18,408 nucleotides of DNA, from the NCBI GenBank assembly GCA_046153015.1, contig JBJXGF010000152.1, forward strand, positions 1 through 18,408. Reading direction: 5' to 3'. Every line of letters begins with the position of its first letter. Position 1 is the first letter of the stretch. The DNA is from JBJXGF01 sp046153015. GTDB taxonomy: Bacteria > Actinomycetota > Acidimicrobiia > Acidimicrobiales > CAIXPF01. Below are positions 16,205 to 18,408 of this stretch, one piece after another. The position numbers were made by a program, and so were the translations under genes. The notes beneath the pieces were generated by a model. The model did not search any database and had not been told where the DNA came from. It saw nothing but the letters and a program-made list of their open reading frames with translations.

Positions 16205-16598
16205 CAGGAGCGTCCAAGCCGTCAACGCGCAGCCGGCACCAGGGGTTCACGACGACCGAGCTGCCGTGCCGGGTTCCGACAATTCTCGCGGCCGTCAACT
16301 CGCGGCCGACATCGATCCCGCCGATGTGACACCGACCCAGGAACGCGAGGCACAGGTTCCCGTGGCATCCGACAGCGTCACCTCCAGGACCGGGCCACCC
16401 ACCCACCGAGCCACTCGCAAACTGCGAACGACCCCCCGCACAACGACCCGTGAACGAGCCGGCGCCTCCGCGATCCGGTGTGACCGCACCGGCGCTTACG
16501 AATGGATCGACCCGCGCCGACCACTCCCGGCTCGGCACGAACTGGGCGGGCGCCGTCCTGCGGCAGGAGAGGGTTGGCGTCATCACTGACATCAACAC
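16197..16598 (-). CDS. OB-fold nucleic-acid-binding protein, with two compensating frameshifts in the middle
   Basis: The minus strand holds a small actinobacterial OB-fold protein whose homology switches frame twice. The N-terminal part (SARVDPFVSAGAVTP) and C-terminal part (NLCLAFLGRCHIGGIDVGREL, then VNPWCRL) share one open frame. Between about 16476 and 16361 the family text (IAEAPARSRVVVRGVVRSLR, WVGGPVLEVTLSDATG) is in another. One extra G at 16475-16478 and one missing G at 16359-16361 explain it, and the two shifts cancel. As written, an uninterrupted 133-residue ORF remains, but about 39 central residues are scrambled. The start is uncertain (GTG 16598, ATG 16592 or ATG 16583; no good ribosome-binding site). 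The stop overlaps the 50-aa gene by eight bases. I recall this family near Trk/Ceo-type K+ uptake genes in actinobacteria, so its place at the head of a kdp operon is telling. Confidence 0.7.
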   Translation of the reverse strand: MLMSVMTPTLSCRRTAPAQFVPSREWSARVDPFVSAGAVTPDRGGAGSFTGRCAGGRSQFASGSVGGWPGPGGDAVGCHGNLCLAFLGRCHIGGIDVGRELTAARIVGTRHGSSVVVNPWCRLRVDGLDAPDA

Positions 16599-16634
16599 CG
16601 GTTTTACCGAGCGCGACTCCGCCGGCGGGTTCTC

Positions 16635-16651
16635 TTAGCGGGCTGTTAGCG
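16635..16651 (-). promoter_or_regulatory. Direct repeat TTAGCG-N5-TTAGCG, candidate KdpE-binding site
   Basis: TTAGCG occurs at 16635-16640 and 16646-16651 (CGCTAA on the operon strand), an 11-bp period. OmpR/PhoB-family regulators such as KdpE typically bind tandem half-sites spaced by about one helical turn. It lies about 37-53 bases upstream of the possible OB-fold gene start, where an activator site would be expected. No KdpE consensus for this group is known to me, so this is inference. Confidence 0.4.
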
Positions 16652-16684
16652 CGCGGCGCCGAACCCTTATCGACCCTGCAGCGC

Positions 16685-16845
16685 TCACGGACCGCGTGAC
16701 GGGTGGACGAGCGCGTTGACGGCCATCCCGGAGCCGACAAGCCCGACCAGTGCCCTCCCGCGCTTGCAGTCGCCGAGAAGTCAGCCCGCGCCGTCGCGAG
16801 CCCCAACACCGCCATCCCGAGCGCCCACTTCGCCCTCAAGGTCAT
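16685..16845 (-). pseudogene. Small two-helix membrane protein, frameshifted
   Basis: ATG 16845 is preceded by GTGGAGGAGCCGCC, a strong ribosome-binding site, so translation surely starts here. The frame begins MTLRAKWALGMAVLGLATAR with a hydrophobic helix. One base missing at about 16779-16783 would connect it to a second hydrophobic stretch, ALVGLVGSGMAVNALVHP, ending RGP and TGA (16687-16685). The corrected product would have 53 residues. The family is unknown; two short helices with a charged turn (GDCKRGR) are all that can be said. It stands 86 bp upstream of the OB-fold start on the same strand and is divergent from the DUF5678 gene. Confidence 0.45.
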
Positions 16846-16892
16846 GGCGGCTCCTCCACTGTCATGATCCGTCGCGTCGGACAACCGGCCCT

Positions 16893-16941
16893 AGGGTCAA
16901 ACGACCCTGTGGCCGTCTGACCAAGTCGACCCGGTGGGGTC
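16893..16941. promoter_or_regulatory. Paired GGGTC/GACCC palindromes between divergent genes
   Basis: AGGGTC-AAAC-GACCCT at 16893-16908 and GACCC-GGTG-GGGTC at 16928-16941 are 5-4-5 type dyads built from the same half-site in opposite arrangement. CGGCC/GGCCG (16886-16890, 16911-16915) also flank the first. They lie between starts at 16845 (-) and 16968 (+). The architecture resembles DosR-type GGGAC-N4-GTCCC boxes, but the half-site base order differs. Confidence 0.4.
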
Positions 16942-16967
16942 AGGCTGATCGTGCGGGAAAGGAAGCT

Positions 16968-17177
16968 GTGTCACAGCGAGGTATGCAGCCGGTGCTCCTT
17001 CGCGACGTGGTCGCCGGGTTCGAGGGCAAGTGGGTCGCGTTGAAGGGCCGCCGGGTCGTTGAGGTCGGTGGCACCGCCGAAGCGGTGTACACGGCGTTGC
17101 GCGACAGCGGCGTTGCCGGGGCGACGATCATGCGCGTGCCCGCTATCGGCGAGCCGGAGCTCCTCGGCCTGGGCTGA
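16968..17177 (+). CDS. DUF5678 small protein
   Basis: A 69-aa protein of unknown function. The recognisable core is FEGKWVALKGRRVVEVGGTA followed by EAVYTALRDSGVAGATIMRVP, the W-V-A-x-K and final hydrophobic-R-V-P pattern of DUF5678. The fold is a short alpha/beta unit with no catalytic residues. GTG 16968 is chosen because GGAAAGGAAG lies just ahead of it; ATG 16983 is the alternative. DUF5678 proteins are often found beside small proteases, toxin-antitoxin genes or mobile DNA, and here the next gene is an HTH antitoxin. No functional link is shown. Confidence 0.75.
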   Translation: MSQRGMQPVLLRDVVAGFEGKWVALKGRRVVEVGGTAEAVYTALRDSGVAGATIMRVPAIGEPELLGLG

Positions 17178-17250
17178 CTCGACGAACGAGCGTCGCTCTA
17201 CCCTGCGGTCGAGAAACCTCCAGCGTCAGCACTTCCTCGCCGACTGGTAG

Positions 17251-17285
17251 TTGCAGATATTGCAGTCGGTGGTAGTCTCCGGGCG
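17251..17285 (+). promoter_or_regulatory. Promoter and operator of the HTH/PIN toxin-antitoxin pair, probably leaderless
   Basis: TTGCAG (17251-17256) and TAGTCT (17273-17278) are 16 bp apart and fit -35 and -10 boxes. Transcription would start at or next to GTG 17285, which lacks a ribosome-binding site. TTGCAG repeats at 17260-17265, and CGACTG (17241-17246) mirrors CAGTCG (17263-17268), so an autoregulatory operator overlaps the promoter. Confidence 0.5.
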
Positions 17286-17662
17286 TGGCAGCGTTGACAA
17301 CACTCTCAGCTGAGAGCCGGTCCCAGCGGGCTGCCGCGCGCCAGCTCGCCGCGCGGGTGGACGATGGCTCAGATCTTGGGCACACGCTGCGTGCGGTCCT
17401 CGAGGACGTCGCAAACGGCCAATCCGTTGTGGTCCTGCGGCCAGGCCAGGAAATCACGCCGGCTCAGGCTGCCCGGGTGCTGGGGGTGACCCGCCAGTTC
17501 GTCGACCGGCTCTGCGCCGAGGGTGTGCTGGCCTATCGGCGGCTGCCCGGCAGCCGTCACCGCCGGATCCTGGTGTCCGATGTGCTCGCCGTCGCCGCGG
17601 AACGCGATCGGCGTCGTGAAGGCGCCGCCCCGATCCGATCGGCGCTCGACGAACCTTCGTGA
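17285..17662 (+). CDS. Excisionase-type HTH antitoxin of a PIN-domain toxin pair
   Basis: A 125-aa protein. The N-terminal half (LSAESRSQRAAARQLAARV ... LEDVANGQSVVVL) is the helical region typical of this antitoxin group. ITPAQAARVLGVTRQFVDRL then CAEGVLAYRRLPGSRHRRI form a complete HTH_17 domain (about 60-105), followed by a basic tail. In this well-spread actinobacterial module the HTH protein represses its own promoter and neutralises a PIN-type ribonuclease encoded just downstream. Its TGA overlaps the toxin GTG by four bases (GTGA, 17659-17662). It is intact, while the toxin is not, so it may now be an orphan regulator. Confidence 0.8.
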   Translation: MAALTTLSAESRSQRAAARQLAARVDDGSDLGHTLRAVLEDVANGQSVVVLRPGQEITPAQAARVLGVTRQFVDRLCAEGVLAYRRLPGSRHRRILVSDVLAVAAERDRRREGAAPIRSALDEPS

Positions 17663-17887
17663 TCGACCGTGCACGCCACCGCGTTTACGTCGACTCCAAC
17701 GAGCTGTTCCCCTTCGCAGTGATGGACGTCGGGTTCGAAGGAACCGAGTTCACAGCGCGGCGGCCGTCGCCGGCCGCGCCGCTTTCCTGCTGACAAAGAA
17801 CTGGGCGGGACTTCCCGATCAAGCGCCTCGACGACCGCGGCGTGAAGTTTGACGACCGCTGACATGTACCTGCGCCACCGGGCCTGA
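17659..17887 (+). pseudogene. Decayed PIN-domain toxin (VapC-like) with internal deletion
   Basis: GTG 17659 overlaps the antitoxin stop. The product begins VIDRARHRVYVDSNELFPFA VMD-like, giving the first PIN beta strand and conserved Asp with Asn (VDSN). Then the match breaks. As written it stops at TGA 17791-17793 after 44 residues. The C-terminal end of the family is still visible downstream in shifting frames: HSAAAVAGRAAFLLTKN (about 17742-17800), FPIKRLDDRGVK (from 17812) and, after a TTT at 17848-17850 that should be TT, TTADMYLRHRA ending at TGA 17885-17887. Most of the middle, with other catalytic acids, is gone. It is non-functional as a nuclease. Confidence 0.7.
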
Positions 17888-17914
17888 GACGTGACCGCGT
17901 CCCCGTGCGCCGGG

Positions 17915-18196
17915 TCAGGCTGGCGGTGTGATGAGCTCGAATGCCTCGATGTGGCTTGGCCGAACGACGGTGAAGTGAGCTCGGTCGACGGTCGCGAGTC
18001 GTCGCACGTTCAGGCGTTCCGAGATGGCGACGAGACTGGCGTCGGTTCCTCCGAGCGGTAGGTTTCGATACCGGTCGACCAGTGCGCGGATCCGGGTCCA
18101 GTCGTCGGCCGTGCGCGGTTCCACTCGCAATGACCCGTCGAGGATCATGTCGTACAGGGCAACCTCCGCCTCGGGGCCGAGTTGCCGATCGAGCAG
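17915..18196 (-). pseudogene. PIN-domain toxin (VapC-like), N-terminus removed by an insertion sequence
   Basis: The minus-strand frame runs LLDRQLGPEAEVALYDMILD (from 18196) through TADDWTRIRALVDRYRNLPL, GGTDASLVAISERLNVRRLA, TVDRAHFTVVRPSHIEAFEL to TGA 17917-17915. This is the C-terminal two thirds of a PIN toxin, with the conserved acidic residues in GGTDAS and TVD. The next codon upstream is TAA (18199-18197), at the edge of the insertion sequence, so the first strand and its Asp lie elsewhere. ATG 18148 could in principle start a 77-aa stub, but no such protein would be an active nuclease. It ends 27 bp from the tail of the other PIN toxin. Confidence 0.75.
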
Positions 18197-18408
18197 TTAG
18201 GGTCCGTCAGTTATTTAGTCGCGCGGTGTAGTGTGGGGTGTGTGGAGGTGTCGGGGGAGGACTTGAAGCGGTTCTTCTCTGCGGCGTTCCCGTTGTTGGA
18301 TGAGCGGCAGCGGCGGCTGGTGGCGGCGGCCATGGTCGCCGTGTTGGGTCGGGGCGGTCAGGCGCGGGTGGCGGAGGCGACGGGTCTGTCGCGCAACACG
18401 CTGATCGC
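18197..18408 (+). mobile_element. Left end of an ISAzo13-like insertion sequence (continues past the window)
   Basis: The coding match to the PIN toxin stops at 18196 and a transposase gene starts at 18242. The tip beginning GGGTCCGTCAG (18200-18210) is the likely terminal inverted repeat. The right end and any target duplication are outside the window. Confidence 0.65.
18242..18408 (+). CDS. ISAzo13-family transposase, N-terminal fragment
   Basis: GTG 18242 opens a frame reading VEVSGEDLKRFFSAAFPLLD, then ERQRRLVAAAMVAVLGRGG and VAEATGLSRNTLI, cut by the window end after about 55 residues. The FPLLDERQRRL...LGRGG...V...TGLSRNTL pattern is the N-terminal HTH region of ISAzo13-type transposases. 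GTG 18248 is an alternative start. The catalytic domain is not visible. Confidence 0.75.
   Translation, partial: MEVSGEDLKRFFSAAFPLLDERQRRLVAAAMVAVLGRGGQARVAEATGLSRNTLI

Noticed and set aside
16599..16967. c-di-AMP (ydaO-type) riboswitch upstream of the kdp operon
   Set aside because: I could not find its conserved core or helices; the region is filled by a small gene and short repeats.
1..18408. tRNA, rRNA or other structured RNA genes
   Set aside because: No cloverleaf with a TTCRANYC-type T-loop or rRNA-like sequence was noticed on either strand.

Overview
This is a high-GC, densely coded stretch of a bacterial chromosome, almost certainly from an actinobacterium (Actinomycetota). The evidence is the strong G/C bias at third codon positions, frequent GTG starts, an actinobacterial-type NB-ARC regulator, a DUF5678 small protein, an HTH/PIN toxin-antitoxin pair, and the small proteins that accompany kdp genes in that phylum. 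An Acidimicrobiia-like host is a guess, not something the sequence proves.

Layout. Positions 1-1718 (+) carry an OLD-family ATPase/TOPRIM endonuclease whose two ends are out of frame with its body. Positions 1719-2060 hold a strong hairpin and a possible minus-strand gene fragment. Positions 2061-3106 (+) are a vanadium-dependent haloperoxidase/PAP2 protein with a 5' frameshift. A small secreted-protein start (3364, -) is divergent from an SDR oxidoreductase (3531-4349, +), which is followed by an 878-aa NB-ARC regulator (4398-7034, +). The gap between the divergent genes contains three copies of a GTGA-N9-TCAC element. Positions 7035-7430 hold a broken excisionase-type HTH remnant and a hairpin.

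From 16598 down to 7431 a long minus-strand potassium operon reads: OB-fold protein, 50-aa membrane protein, kdpF, kdpA, kdpB, kdpC, kdpD, kdpE, a 53-aa ORF, and a DUF4118/GAF membrane protein. Nearly every junction overlaps or nearly touches. KdpFABC is the high-affinity ATP-driven K+ pump and KdpD/KdpE is its two-component regulator. The OB-fold protein, the 50-aa protein, the 53-aa ORF and the stand-alone DUF4118 protein are the less understood parts. A TTAGCG-N5-TTAGCG repeat lies just upstream and is a candidate KdpE site.

Positions 16685-18408 are accessory DNA: a frameshifted small membrane gene, a DUF5678 protein, an HTH antitoxin with a decayed PIN toxin, a second PIN toxin cut at its 5' end, and the left end of an ISAzo13-like insertion sequence that did the cutting.

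A recurring theme is single-base indels, several in short homopolymers, that break recognisable proteins: the OLD nuclease, haloperoxidase, HTH remnant, kdpB, OB-fold gene, small membrane gene and PIN toxin. The long genes for the NB-ARC protein, KdpD and KdpA are intact. This could be uncorrected sequencing error, real decay, or both; raw reads would decide.
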